From contig FO203512.1 in the NCBI GenBank assembly GCA_000967895.1, positions 817,582-881,581 of the forward strand: 64,000 nucleotides of DNA. Reading direction: 5' to 3'. Below are positions 50,836 through 59,985 of the stretch, one piece after another (the first letter of the stretch is position 1; each line of letters opens with the position of its first letter). This DNA comes from Oleispira antarctica RB-8 (GTDB taxonomy: Bacteria > Pseudomonadota > Gammaproteobacteria > Pseudomonadales > Oceanobacteraceae). The notes beneath the pieces are model-generated. The model searched no databases, was not told the DNA's origin, and worked only from the letters and a program-made list of their open reading frames with translations. Made by a program: the position numbers and the translations under genes.

Positions 50836-51681
50836 ATGATCAAGCAAGACGTCATTTGCTACGAAAAAGAAGATGTAGTGAAACGGAATAATATCAATAT
50901 TACTGGCGGTGGTGAAAAGACAGTTTTATTGGCGCATGGTTTTGGTTGTGATCAAAATATGTGGCGTTTTATGCTGCCAGAATTGGAAAAGCAGTTCACC
51001 GTTATTGTGTTTGATTATGTTGGCTCGGGTCAGTCTGATTTAGAAAGCTTTTCAACAAAAAGATATTCAAGTCTTGAAGGTTATGCAAAAGATGTCGAAG
51101 AGATATTAGTTGCATTAGATTTAGTCAACGTCTCGATTATTGGTCACTCTGTTAGCTCTATCATCGCGGGTATTGCATCAACTCATGTTGGTGATCGAAT
51201 TTCAGACATTACTATGATCTGTCCATCGCCATGCTTTATGAATTTTCCGCCTGATTATGTGGGTGGCTTTGAACGCGATGATTTAGAAGAGCTGATAAAC
51301 TTGATGGACAAAAATTATATCGGCTGGGCTAATTATTTGGCACCACTGGTTATGGGGGCGAGTCATTCTTCTGAGCTTATTGGCGAGTTGTCAGGCAGCT
51401 TCTGCACCACAGACCCTATAGTGGCGAAAACGTTTGCCAAAGCGACATTTTTTTCCGACTACCGATCGTTGTTGGAAGATATTTCCACACCTGCGCTTAT
51501 TTTTCAAAGTGCCAAGGATTCTTTGGCTTCACCAGAGGTTGGTCAGTATATGGCTGAAAATATACCCAATAGCCAGTTAGAATTAATTCAAGCCGAAGGC
51601 CACTGCCTACATATGACAGACGCAGGTTTAATTACTCCGTTACTCATCCATTTTATTCAGAATAATCAGACTAGGGCGTAA
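50836..51681 (+). CDS. RsbQ-like alpha/beta hydrolase (receptor type)
   Basis: A 281-residue alpha/beta hydrolase that tracks Bacillus RsbQ closely: DVVKRNNINITGGGE, AHGFGCDQNMWRFMLP, IVFDYVGSGQSDLESF and IGHSVSS. The catalytic triad is Ser105, Asp228 and His256. RsbQ is a ligand-processing partner of the PAS phosphatase RsbP, and plant KAI2/D14 receptors are related. Here the next gene, 40 bp on, codes a PAS-GGDEF protein, so this hydrolase likely supplies or presents a small ligand to that PAS domain. The ligand is unknown. Confidence 0.85.
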   Translation: MIKQDVICYEKEDVVKRNNINITGGGEKTVLLAHGFGCDQNMWRFMLPELEKQFTVIVFDYVGSGQSDLESFSTKRYSSLEGYAKDVEEILVALDLVNVSIIGHSVSSIIAGIASTHVGDRISDITMICPSPCFMNFPPDYVGGFERDDLEELINLMDKNYIGWANYLAPLVMGASHSSELIGELSGSFCTTDPIVAKTFAKATFFSDYRSLLEDISTPALIFQSAKDSLASPEVGQYMAENIPNSQLELIQAEGHCLHMTDAGLITPLLIHFIQNNQTRA

Positions 51682-51721
51682 TCAAACTCATGCATATCAG
51701 ACTGGGATTCGTAACCATAAA

Positions 51722-52636
51722 GTGACTAGCCAATTAGATTCTTTTCTAGAGTGCTTTAATTCTGGCCACTTGGTTGTGAATGCTAAGAGAGAAATCTCTT
51801 TTAGTAACCAATACATGGTGAATCATCTTGGCTGGTCACAAGAAGCACTCTCTGAAATGAGCTTGGGTGATATATTTAGCAGGGCTTCCAATATTTTTAT
51901 CGATAGTTATGTCTACCCGTTATTAATCAATGAGCATTGTGCGGAAGAATTACAACTGACTCTGATTACGGCTAAGGGGGATAAAATAGCGGTCGTCGCC
52001 AATATTAATTTAGATCAGTATCAAACCACTTATTGGTCGCTTTATGGTTGTGCCAATAGAGACAAGTTATACCAAGAACTTATTCAAGCGAAAGAGCTTC
52101 TGGAAAAGCAAAGTGAAGAGCTGCTCGAAATGGCAACTGTCGATTCCCTCACCGGTTTATTGAATAGAAGAGCGTTGGATAATCGAGCTAGTAAGGTGCT
52201 GTCTCAAGCAAAGCGAAGCAGATCATCGGTTGCGGTTATCATCATCGATATCGATTTTTTTAAAGTTATTAATGACACTTACGGGCATGCACTTGGCGAT
52301 GATGTGTTGCAATATCTAGGTACTCTTTTGCTCAAGAAACGACGAGATCACGATATAGTGGCACGCTTTGGCGGCGAAGAGTTTATTTTAGTGCTGCCTG
52401 ATGTTAATGAAAAAAATGCCTGTAAAGTTGCCGAAGCTATTCGGGTTGATATTGAAACAACCCAATTTAAGGGTATCAGCATCACCGTGAGTATTGGGGT
52501 GAGTCTTAATAAAGAGGATAACAACGAGTTTGATGTTTTATTCAAAGAAGCTGATTCTGCCTTATATATTGCGAAAAAAGAGGGGCGTAATAAGTCAGTG
52601 TTGTTTAAACCGTCCTTTTTAAAGCCTGCTATCTAA
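51722..52636 (+). CDS. PAS-GGDEF diguanylate cyclase, partner of the RsbQ-like hydrolase
   Basis: A 304-residue soluble protein from GTG 51722. Residues about 5-115 form a PAS-like sensor (VVNAKREISFSNQYMVNHLG, LGDIFSRAS). A coiled coil at about 115-140 links to the GGDEF domain (VDSLTGLLNRRALDN, IDIDFFKVINDTYGHALGDD, ARFGGEEFILVLPDV). The GGEEF loop is intact and RDHD five residues before it is an I-site, so c-di-GMP synthesis with product feedback is expected. It replaces the PP2C phosphatase of RsbP as the output, giving a hydrolase-to-c-di-GMP pathway. Confidence 0.87.
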   Translation: MTSQLDSFLECFNSGHLVVNAKREISFSNQYMVNHLGWSQEALSEMSLGDIFSRASNIFIDSYVYPLLINEHCAEELQLTLITAKGDKIAVVANINLDQYQTTYWSLYGCANRDKLYQELIQAKELLEKQSEELLEMATVDSLTGLLNRRALDNRASKVLSQAKRSRSSVAVIIIDIDFFKVINDTYGHALGDDVLQYLGTLLLKKRRDHDIVARFGGEEFILVLPDVNEKNACKVAEAIRVDIETTQFKGISITVSIGVSLNKEDNNEFDVLFKEADSALYIAKKEGRNKSVLFKPSFLKPAI

Positions 52637-52814
52637 TAGTCTTTTCTGCGTTCTTCTGATACTTCACTCCTACTGAGCAGCGCCAATAAGCTTTACTCAT
52701 ATTGATGGCATGAAGCGATCTTAAATATTAGCAAAATTTGAGCAAAGTAATTATTGTTTCATCTGCGCAATAAACCTTTTTACATCAAATAATACTTTAT
52801 CACTTCCATTAAAA

Positions 52815-52825
52815 GACGATCGGTC
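52815..52825. promoter_or_regulatory. TetR operator upstream of the tetR-like gene (52839)
   Basis: GACGATCGGTC, an imperfect palindrome centred on GATC, ends 13 bp before the TetR start codon. The same 11 bases recur at 53551 upstream of the flavin reductase gene, so the regulator should bind both. Confidence 0.75.
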
Positions 52826-52838
52826 ATAAGCTAATAGC

Positions 52839-53441
52839 ATGAATAGACCAAGACGCAGCGAACATACCCGAGAAGCCTTAATTATCGCCGGAATTGAGCA
52901 GTTGTCCGAGCACGGCTATCACGGTACGGGTATCAAGCAGATATTGGATGAAGTCAATGTACCTAAAGGCTCCTTCTATAACTTTTTTGCCAGTAAAGAA
53001 GCGTTTGTTGCTGAGGTGATTGGGCATTACAGCCGCGATTTGTTAAATCAGCTGTCTGAGTTTATGACGGGGGAGGGCAAGACACTAACGCCTATCGAGC
53101 AGTTGCGGACGATTTATCGCTACAGCTTAAAGCAGTATGCCAGCCATGAGTTTAAGAAGTCTTGTTTGGTGGGATCTATTGCTACTGAAATTTCAGCTGA
53201 AAGTGAAATGTGTCGCATTGAATTAGAAGCCGCGATGAAGCAGTGGTTAATCTTTTTTAGTGCTATTTTTGAGCAGGCTCAAATTCAGCAGTTAGTCCGT
53301 GACGACATTAGCCCTACCGATATGGCGGCGGTGTATTGGGCAGCTTGGGAGGGGGCATTAATTAAAATGAAAATGTCAGCGGATACCCAACCGGTTAAAA
53401 AAATTATGGAATTGATGATTGAGACACTGCTTAAAAAATAG
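52839..53441 (+). CDS. TetR family regulator
   Basis: A 200-residue repressor with a helix-turn-helix in residues 8-54 (TREALIIAGIEQLSEHGYHG, GIKQILDEVNVPKGSFYNFF) and a ligand-binding helical C-terminus. The C-terminal part (KSCLVGSIATEIS) matches TetR regulators of the AcuR/NemR kind, which often use cysteine to sense electrophiles; Cys107 and Cys126 are present. It controls itself and the following Old Yellow Enzyme gene, judging by the shared operators. Confidence 0.87.
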   Translation: MNRPRRSEHTREALIIAGIEQLSEHGYHGTGIKQILDEVNVPKGSFYNFFASKEAFVAEVIGHYSRDLLNQLSEFMTGEGKTLTPIEQLRTIYRYSLKQYASHEFKKSCLVGSIATEISAESEMCRIELEAAMKQWLIFFSAIFEQAQIQQLVRDDISPTDMAAVYWAAWEGALIKMKMSADTQPVKKIMELMIETLLKK

Positions 53442-53550
53442 AGAGCAGAAGAAAAAAGTAGAAAGTAAAAGTAAAGCTCAATCATTATTCGTTTATAAGT
53501 CCCTAAATGTAGAAGCACAAAGACTGTGCTTTTTTTAAAATCGATTATAA

Positions 53551-53561
53551 GACGATCGGTC
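53551..53561. promoter_or_regulatory. TetR operator upstream of the Old Yellow Enzyme gene
   Basis: GACGATCGGTC identical to 52815-52825, in the context AAGACGATCGGTCTAAAAG, 70 bp before the ATG at 53631. Confidence 0.75.
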
Positions 53562-53630
53562 TAAAAGATTGTGTTAATGAGCTTGATAAATGACTGGTCT
53601 TAACACTATAAATAAAATGAGGATATAAAA

Positions 53631-54869
53631 ATGACAACATCAGTATCAGTACCACTAGGGTCTAGCTTTGCGCTAAAAAAAGGTCAGGAAATTAAAAACC
53701 GACTATTTAAATCAGCTATGAGTGAGCAATTGGGTACTCGTGAGCACAATCCTAAACCTGGTTTAGCTAAACTTTATGGCCGCTGGGCAGAAGGCGGGAT
53801 TGGTTTGTCGATGACGGGCAATATCATGATTGATCGTGGCGCGCTGGGTGAACCTAAGAATGTTGTTTTAGATGAACAAAGTGATTTAACAGAATTCAAA
53901 AAATGGGCAGAAGCGGGTAAGAAAAATGGCTCTCATATTTGGACTCAGCTAAATCACCCAGGTAAACAGATTCCTAATTTTATAGTTGATGTGCCTGTTG
54001 CGCCTTCTGCAATTGCGTTAACTCGTGGTCTAGAAAAAGGCTTCAATAAGCCTCGCGCTTTAAAAGAAGAAGAAATTTTAGTCATTATCAAGAAGTTTGC
54101 TACCAGTGCTAAGCTTGCCAAAGAATGTGGTTTTACGGGGGTGCAAATTCATGGTGCTCACGGTTATTTGGTCAGTCAGTTTTTATCGCCACGCCATAAT
54201 CAGCGTGATGATCAATGGGGCGGTTCATTAGAAAATCGTATGCGTTTTGTCTTGGCTGTTTATAGCGCTATTCGTGAGCAAGTAGGCGCTGGTTTTCCAA
54301 TTGGTATAAAACTAAATTCAGCTGATTTTATGAAAGGTGGTTTCAGCGAAGAAGATTCTATGCAAGTGGTAAAAAGTCTTGCCGATGCAGGAATCGATTT
54401 AATTGAAATTTCTGGCGGTACTTATGAAAGTCCAGAGATGATGGGCGCAAACGTTAAAGAATCAACAGTTCAGCGCGAAGCCTACTTTTTAGATTACGCC
54501 GAAAAAGTGCGCTCACAAGTTGATACACCGTTAGTCGTGACGGGTGGATTCCGTTCGTCTAAGGCTATGCAGGCGGCGTTAAATTCTGGTGCAACTGACT
54601 TTATTGGTGTGGCGCGTACGACGGTGGTTGATCCAGACTTCCCGAATAAATTAATCGCTGACGAAAATCATCAGCAGCAGTTGAAGAAGTTAACCACGGG
54701 TAAGCCAGCTATTGATAAAATGGCGATGCTAGACATTACTTGGTATGAAGCTCAACTTGCGCGTATGGCGAAAGGCAAACAGCCTAAGCCTAATTTAAGT
54801 GAGTGGGGCGTATTCTTTGGCACGTTATTCAATGCAGGTATTTATGCATTTAGAAAGCGTCGTGCTTAA
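53631..54869 (+). CDS. NADH:flavin oxidoreductase, Old Yellow Enzyme family
   Basis: A 412-residue FMN enzyme. NRLFKSAMSEQLG binds flavin, and His174/His177 with Tyr179 in VQIHGAHGYLVSQFL are the substrate-binding and catalytic set. VTGGFRSSKAM and FIGVARTTVVDPDFPNK complete the FMN site. The His-x-x-His pair and the SRHNQR-like SPRHNQRDD loop put it near XenA/NADH:flavin oxidoreductase/NADH oxidase-type members rather than with the NemA at 0.3 kb. It is controlled by the adjacent TetR and likely detoxifies electrophiles. Confidence 0.88.
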   Translation: MTTSVSVPLGSSFALKKGQEIKNRLFKSAMSEQLGTREHNPKPGLAKLYGRWAEGGIGLSMTGNIMIDRGALGEPKNVVLDEQSDLTEFKKWAEAGKKNGSHIWTQLNHPGKQIPNFIVDVPVAPSAIALTRGLEKGFNKPRALKEEEILVIIKKFATSAKLAKECGFTGVQIHGAHGYLVSQFLSPRHNQRDDQWGGSLENRMRFVLAVYSAIREQVGAGFPIGIKLNSADFMKGGFSEEDSMQVVKSLADAGIDLIEISGGTYESPEMMGANVKESTVQREAYFLDYAEKVRSQVDTPLVVTGGFRSSKAMQAALNSGATDFIGVARTTVVDPDFPNKLIADENHQQQLKKLTTGKPAIDKMAMLDITWYEAQLARMAKGKQPKPNLSEWGVFFGTLFNAGIYAFRKRRA

Positions 54870-54880
54870 ACCCTCTGTTA

Positions 54881-54914
54881 ACTCAGAATCACATTTTACA
54901 ATGTGATTCTGAGT
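54881..54914. terminator. Perfect 15-bp stem between convergent genes
   Basis: ACTCAGAATCACATT (54881-54895) and AATGTGATTCTGAGT (54900-54914) pair perfectly with a 4-base loop. No T run follows on either strand, but the position between convergent genes fits a terminator. Confidence 0.7.
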
Positions 54915-54959
54915 GAGTTATTTGGCGACCAGTTTTAAGTCTGTTAGCTTCTTTGTTTT

Positions 54960-55883
54960 TTAGCTAGGCGCATAATTATTTTCATAGCGTGTTAAAAAAT
55001 TTAATCCTGCCTTAAAACCGACATCATAATCATTGTTTAGAGATTCTTGACTGCTGCCAACTAAGCTACTGGCTAATACCTGCTCGGGATAAATTTGTAT
55101 TATTTCAATATCTTTTGGTGGCTGTTCAATAAAATCTAATGTCGCCTGATAGGCATTTTCATGATGGGTGATTAAATCCAATACCTTTGGACAGCGATTT
55201 GTATTACATAATAAGGACTTTAATTTGTGTGCCCATGGAGATTGTACCGCGGCATCTTTTGGCAATGTCCGTATAACCACAATCCGTTTTGCGCCACGCT
55301 TATACGCTTCTTCTACCGGAATTGGGGCCGATAAACCACCATCTACGTAATACTGATCATCAATTTTTACGCCTTTTTTATATAAAATGGGTAAGGCGCT
55401 AGACGCTTTTAATACGTTTAGCCAGTTATCTCGGGTGGGTTCAAAAAACGTGGCTTTACGATCGTCGGCCTTGGTTGCGGAAAACAACAGTTTCCGTTTT
55501 TTTAGTCGTTCTTCTCCACAGCCTATGTTCAGTTTATTTTCTGCTTGATCAACTTGATTGAAATACCAATCTAAATCGACAGCATGCTTGCCAATAAAGG
55601 TGCGCGAAAGTTTAAAAAATCGTGGATCTCTTGAAAGCGAAGTAATCGAATGACGCCCAAAGCCTTTTTGGCAGGTTATATAGCTCGATAAGTTTTGCGC
55701 ACCTGCTGAAGTGCCGATTAATAAATCAAACGGATTAAAGCCAGAATTTAACCAGCTATCTAAAACCCCGGCCGTGAAAATTCCGCGCTGACCCCCGCCT
55801 TCAGCGACCAGTGCTGTATTATTCATAGGCTCTGTTGGCAAGCATTGGTTCTGTTGATTGGCTTTGGCTGCGGAATAAGACAT
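54960..55883 (-). CDS. Patatin-like phospholipase
   Basis: A 307-residue patatin-fold lipid acyl hydrolase. AEGGGQRGIFTAGVLD gives the oxyanion glycine loop, LIGTSAGAQ carries the nucleophile serine (GxSxG), and YYVDGGLSAPIPVEEA carries the Asp of the DGG motif. It has no signal peptide, so it is cytosolic or membrane-associated and may work in phospholipid turnover, like E. coli RssA/YjjU-type proteins. No operon partner is seen. Confidence 0.88.
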   Translation of the reverse strand: MSYSAAKANQQNQCLPTEPMNNTALVAEGGGQRGIFTAGVLDSWLNSGFNPFDLLIGTSAGAQNLSSYITCQKGFGRHSITSLSRDPRFFKLSRTFIGKHAVDLDWYFNQVDQAENKLNIGCGEERLKKRKLLFSATKADDRKATFFEPTRDNWLNVLKASSALPILYKKGVKIDDQYYVDGGLSAPIPVEEAYKRGAKRIVVIRTLPKDAAVQSPWAHKLKSLLCNTNRCPKVLDLITHHENAYQATLDFIEQPPKDIEIIQIYPEQVLASSLVGSSQESLNNDYDVGFKAGLNFLTRYENNYAPS

Positions 55884-56046
55884 AGGGAACTCATACTGGT
55901 TAGGCTGGCTATCAAATGATTAGCTACCAAGAGTGACCACTCTATGCCTACTTTATAAATACTTAAAATTGATATTATTTCTCACGTTGATAGTTATTCG
56001 CTATCGACTACTGATTGGCCTTTATTGAAGAGTCGCTTTAGGACGA

Positions 56047-56553
56047 TCACCAATATTTAGGATAACGTTCTTTGCGGCTAATATTGTTATAAACCAGAGC
56101 GATCAAAATAATAATAACGGCACCACTTAGTGTCGGTAGGTACAAAAAATCCCAGCCTGGTTGTGCTAAAAAGACAATCACAGGATTTGAGCCAGCAGGT
56201 GGGTGAACTGTGCGGGTTAGCATCATTAATGAAATGGCTAAGCCAACAGCAATGCTTACCGACCACCATTCAGCACCGAATAAGGTCAGGCATAATAAGC
56301 CGATTAAAGAGGATAGGAAGTGGCCCGCTACTACGTTACGCGGCTGTGAGAAAGGCGCATCGGGAAAGCCAAATACCAAAACACAAGAAGCACCGAAAGA
56401 ACCTAAAATCAGTGTCGCGACCAAACTTGCATTCAACCCGGCTAATATGGCAATGGTGATAAAACCTCCTATTCCTGCCAATACAATATTTCTTATCGAA
56501 GGCTTTGGTGGTAGTGCAGAGCCTTCTCCGCGCAGCTTCTTTATGACATTCAT
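56047..56553 (-). CDS. HPP family membrane protein
   Basis: A 168-residue inner-membrane protein of the HPP family with four to five helices. The signature TRTVHPPAGSNPVIVF holds the HPP motif (about residues 118-120), and FGFPDAPFSQPRNVVAGH is also conserved. Some plant homologues transport nitrite; the bacterial role is unsettled. Divergent from a TetR gene 136 bp away, with palindromes between them. Confidence 0.85.
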   Translation of the reverse strand: MNVIKKLRGEGSALPPKPSIRNIVLAGIGGFITIAILAGLNASLVATLILGSFGASCVLVFGFPDAPFSQPRNVVAGHFLSSLIGLLCLTLFGAEWWSVSIAVGLAISLMMLTRTVHPPAGSNPVIVFLAQPGWDFLYLPTLSGAVIIILIALVYNNISRKERYPKYW

Positions 56554-56593
56554 TATGTTTGACCTTTGTGAGTTATTCAGTCTTTGAATACGA

Positions 56594-56628
56594 GTAGACT
56601 GATCGGTCTACTTTGGTCTATGGTAGAC
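56594..56628. promoter_or_regulatory. Pair of palindromes, TetR operator between HPP and tetR genes
   Basis: GTAGACTGATCGGTCTAC (56594-56611) is a 6-base-arm palindrome with the same GATCGGTC core as the operators at 52815 and 53551. GTCTATGGTAGAC (56616-56628) is a second, smaller one. Both lie between the divergent genes. Confidence 0.7.
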
Positions 56629-56688
56629 AAGTCTGTATACTCATGTCAACATTCGATTACTTCCATAAAGATTGTGTTGAGGACTGAT

Positions 56689-57255
56689 ATGTCATCGAAA
56701 CGCCAGCTATTGATCAGTACTGCTTTTAAACTGTTTTATAAAAAGGGGATTCACGCAGTAGGGATCAATGAAATTCTTGCAGAGTCAGGGGTCGCTAAGA
56801 AAACTTTATATAATCATTTTTCGAGTAAAGAGGCATTATTATTGGCGGTGCTGCAATATCGTGATGAAATTTATTGTCAGTGGCTGCAAAGTGAGTTTGA
56901 TAAAGCGGATAGGGGGGTGGCAAAAATTGATGCGTTATTCAGTGCGCTGGATAATTGGTTCAACGATCGCACACAAGTATTGGCTCTTTTTCATGGTTGT
57001 TTTTTTATTAACGTCAGTGCCGAATACGGTGAATTGAACAGTCTTATACATCAGCAATGCATTCATCACAAAATACGCGTTGAAAGTATTATTCGGGAAG
57101 CGGTAAAAACACTAACAGAAGACCCTGAGCGTATTGCAGAAATCACCCAAACATTGTGTTATTTGAAAGAAGGCGCAACCGTTAAGGCGCATGTTCAAGG
57201 TGATAAAAAATCGGCGCTTAACGCTCGAGAGATCGCGATAAAGATTATCAGTTAA
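56689..57255 (+). CDS. TetR family regulator
   Basis: A 188-residue repressor from ATG 56689, which has TTGAGGA upstream; the longer frame from 56584 would run through the operator and is not used. The helix-turn-helix is at about 5-50 (INEILAESGVAKKTLYNHFSSKEAL). The C-terminal half (FHGCFFINVSAEY, ALNAREIAIKII) matches the TetR group often beside small membrane proteins. The likely target is the divergent HPP gene and itself. Confidence 0.86.
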   Translation: MSSKRQLLISTAFKLFYKKGIHAVGINEILAESGVAKKTLYNHFSSKEALLLAVLQYRDEIYCQWLQSEFDKADRGVAKIDALFSALDNWFNDRTQVLALFHGCFFINVSAEYGELNSLIHQQCIHHKIRVESIIREAVKTLTEDPERIAEITQTLCYLKEGATVKAHVQGDKKSALNAREIAIKIIS

Positions 57256-57260
57256 TGTAT

Positions 57261-57959
57261 TTAGTTATCGATAGAATCTTTTAACAGTTTGATTAATATT
57301 TTCATGCGCCTTCTATTTTCTGCATCATCTCTAAGCGCCAGCACTAATTCTTTTTTCATGAGAACGGTTGCTTCCAAGTCTTTAATACCTTCTTTTTCGG
57401 CTAAGTGGAACATAACTTTAGGGTCAGTAATAGCCGCTAATCCTCGTCCTTTGGAGAGTTTCATAAGTAGTGAATATTCATTAGGAGCATGTTCTACATT
57501 GTGCGGATATTTCTTAATTGCGTTTTCAATAATATCAGGATAAATATAAGTACTAACGACACCGACCGGATGTTCTTTAAACAGGTTATCAATGCTGTCG
57601 AATATTAATTCTTGTTCAGATAATTTTAATATGGCTATTTCTGACCAATCAATGGCAGGAGAAATTAAAGCATTGTTGAATACATCTTCAGGCCATGCAG
57701 GGAAAATACCCAAGTACTTAGGATTAGTTTGCACCAAGTATTTAGCTCTGTGCCAAGGGTAAAATTCAACGATTAGGGTGATGTTTTCTTTTTTTAGAAG
57801 TTCTGTTAGTTTCTTTATCGAGGTTCCCTGGTCGGGCAAGTCTGGGCTTGAATAAGGTGGCCAGACTAACGACGTTATTCTCCAAGTTTCTTCTGCTTGA
57901 ATATTAGAAGAGAAGGCTATGCCGATAAGTATCAATGCGCTGATTTTTTTAATAAACAT
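57261..57959 (-). CDS. Periplasmic solute-binding-like protein (SBP family 3 type)
   Basis: A 232-residue protein with a signal peptide ending NIQAEE (about residue 22-24). TWRITSLVWPPYSSPDLPDQG, LIVEFYPWHRAKYLV and LGIFPAWPEDV are typical of the small stand-alone type 2 periplasmic-binding proteins of marine gammaproteobacteria. No ABC permease or ATPase is nearby, so it is either a sensor-linked binding protein or an orphan. The ligand is unknown. AGGAGG lies just ahead of the ATG. Ends 5 bp from the convergent TetR stop. Confidence 0.8.
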   Translation of the reverse strand: MFIKKISALILIGIAFSSNIQAEETWRITSLVWPPYSSPDLPDQGTSIKKLTELLKKENITLIVEFYPWHRAKYLVQTNPKYLGIFPAWPEDVFNNALISPAIDWSEIAILKLSEQELIFDSIDNLFKEHPVGVVSTYIYPDIIENAIKKYPHNVEHAPNEYSLLMKLSKGRGLAAITDPKVMFHLAEKEGIKDLEATVLMKKELVLALRDDAENRRRMKILIKLLKDSIDN

Positions 57960-58028
57960 CGTAATAACCTCCTTGTATCTTATTTAATAGTAGACCTATA
58001 GTCTGAAAATTAGTAAGTGATATTCATT

Positions 58029-58562
58029 TTAAGTTGAAACCTCATCATCCTTATAAGGGTCTTCAAAGCCGAGCTCGGCCATTACTACGCGTTCAATGCC
58101 TTCCATTTCTTCGGCTTCTTCATCTTCTATGTGGTCATAACCTAACAAGTGCAAACAACCATGAATAATCATGTGTGCCCAATGTGCGGTTAATGTTTTA
58201 CCTTGTTCAATGGCTTCGCGCTCGACCACTTGCTTGCAGACTATCAGATCACCCAATAAAGGAATCGGAACATGAGGGGGGGCTTCAAAAGGAAAAGATA
58301 ACACGTTAGTCGGTTTATCTTTTCCACGATAGTCATTGTTCAGTTCTTGGCTTTCGGCTTCGTCGACAATACGAATCGTTAGCTCAGGCTCTTCGCTTTT
58401 ATTATACGAGACGGTACGAGTAACTAGGGCAGCGGTTGCCCACTGCGTTAGTTGTTCTTCTGTTGGAAGATCATGTTCTTTTTCTACGGCAATCTGTACG
58501 TCTAGTTGTAGTTCTAGCTCGATTGGATTTGCTTCTGCTTCTGAATGGGATTGGTCAGTCAT
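58029..58562 (-). CDS. ybeY: YbeY, endoribonuclease for rRNA maturation
   Basis: Metal-dependent endoribonuclease involved in 16S rRNA 3'-end processing and ribosome quality control. [14 protein letters not shown]-type motif seen as [16 protein letters not shown] gives three zinc ligands (HxxxHxxxxxH). [20 protein letters not shown] is the other conserved block. At 177 residues it is slightly longer than E. coli YbeY (155), with an acidic N-terminal addition. It is third in the conserved miaB-phoH-ybeY run; the usual next genes ybeX (corC) and lnt are missing here. Confidence 0.94.
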   Translation of the reverse strand: MTDQSHSEAEANPIELELQLDVQIAVEKEHDLPTEEQLTQWATAALVTRTVSYNKSEEPELTIRIVDEAESQELNNDYRGKDKPTNVLSFPFEAPPHVPIPLLGDLIVCKQVVEREAIEQGKTLTAHWAHMIIHGCLHLLGYDHIEDEEAEEMEGIERVVMAELGFEDPYKDDEVST

Positions 58563-58596
58563 TATTTATCGTGTTCGCTTTTTAACGTATTACTGT

Positions 58597-59778
58597 TTAT
58601 TTGTTTTCTTCAGGCAGAGAGCCTGAGGTTAAAATTGCATGGGTCGCTTGCAGTTGTGCGCTTTGCTCTAGAGCGATGCGCTTTTCTTCTGCGTATTTAG
58701 CGTCTTTGCGTTTTTTCTCGGCGGTTTCAAACTTGTCGTAGGCGTCGACGACTTTTTGAACCATGGGGTGACGTACAACGTCTGAGTTGGCAAAGCGGGT
58801 TAGCCCGATGCCTTCGACGCCTTCTAATACGTCGAGTACGTGACGCAAGCCTGATTGAATACCACGAGGTAAATCGACTTGGGTAATATCCCCAGTCACT
58901 ACCGCTTTAGAGCCAAAGCCAATACGAGTTAAAAACATTTTCATTTGTTCGCGTGTCGTATTTTGGCTTTCGTCGAGAATAACATAGCAATGGCTGAGCG
59001 TTCGGCCGCGCATGTATGCTAAGGGCGCAACTTCAATCACGTTACGTTCAATCAGTTTTTCAACTTGTTCGCTACCCAACATGTCGTTGAGGGCATCGTA
59101 CAAGGGTCGTAAATAGGGATCGATTTTTTGTGATAAATCACCCGGTAAAAATCCAAGTTTTTCACCGGCTTCTACGGCGGGGCGTACTAATAAAATACGA
59201 CTGACTTCGTCACGCATTAACGCTTCTACGGCACAAGCAACCGCAAGATAGGTTTTACCCGTTCCGGCAGGGCCAACACCAAAGTTAAGGACGTTTTCAC
59301 GAATGGTTTTCAGATAGCCTTGCTGATGATCGCCGCGTGCTTGAATCATCATACGCGGAGTTTTTATCACATTGGCTTCGTCGTGCTTAGGACTGGATCT
59401 TTTGCGGTTATAGGAGTGCTCAGCTTTGGCTTCTCGCAATAACAGGTGAATCAGATCGGGTGTTATTTCTGTGCCATTATGAGTTTCGCGGTACAGGCGA
59501 TTGATGAGGTTTTTAACCGCGTCTGCTTTGCCTAGGTCGCCTTCTATTTGAAAGCGAGCGCCGCGGTTATAGATCTTCAGCTTGAAGTGGTTGGCGATTT
59601 GTTTGATATGGCAGTCGAGTTGGCCACATAAGTTAGCGAGGCGTTTAACATCTTCTGGTTCTACGCGGAAGGTGATGCCATGTTTGGCGCTCTGATTAGC
59701 GTCGCCATTGCTGCTATTTTCAGAGTTAGCATGCTCTTCACTTTGCTCTTCGTTTAGGACTGCTAGTTCATCGCTCAA
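58597..59778 (-). CDS. ybeZ: PhoH family ATPase (YbeZ)
   Basis: P-loop ATPase of the PhoH family that works with YbeY in RNA metabolism. The N-terminal part (about 25-110) is a KH-like RNA-binding region. Walker A is GPAGTGKTYLAVACA (about residue 170), Walker B is CYVILDESQNTT, and GDITQVDLP and VRHPMVQKVVDAY are conserved. At 393 residues it is longer than E. coli YbeZ (346) by acidic and low-complexity ends. It lies 34 bp before ybeY on the same transcript. Confidence 0.93.
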   Translation of the reverse strand: MSDELAVLNEEQSEEHANSENSSNGDANQSAKHGITFRVEPEDVKRLANLCGQLDCHIKQIANHFKLKIYNRGARFQIEGDLGKADAVKNLINRLYRETHNGTEITPDLIHLLLREAKAEHSYNRKRSSPKHDEANVIKTPRMMIQARGDHQQGYLKTIRENVLNFGVGPAGTGKTYLAVACAVEALMRDEVSRILLVRPAVEAGEKLGFLPGDLSQKIDPYLRPLYDALNDMLGSEQVEKLIERNVIEVAPLAYMRGRTLSHCYVILDESQNTTREQMKMFLTRIGFGSKAVVTGDITQVDLPRGIQSGLRHVLDVLEGVEGIGLTRFANSDVVRHPMVQKVVDAYDKFETAEKKRKDAKYAEEKRIALEQSAQLQATHAILTSGSLPEENK

Positions 59779-59985
59779 GTGGGGTCTCGCTCCCGATTCA
59801 TAAGATTCATAAATAGTACCTTAGCTTATGCCGAATGAGGGTTGATTCGCAAGTAGTGATGTTGTGTCTAGAGGAATTGAACATTGGGTGCTACTAATAC
59901 GAGCCAAAAGACGACAAGTGAGCTGTGGGTTGAATATCTACAGTCTCACTTTTTCGTATTACTTTGCTCTATTTTAGTCCGCTTT

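Noticed and set aside
56584-56688. Longer N-terminus of the second TetR protein
   Set aside because: The extension would translate through the palindromic operator and lacks a ribosome site; ATG 56689 has GAGGA upstream.
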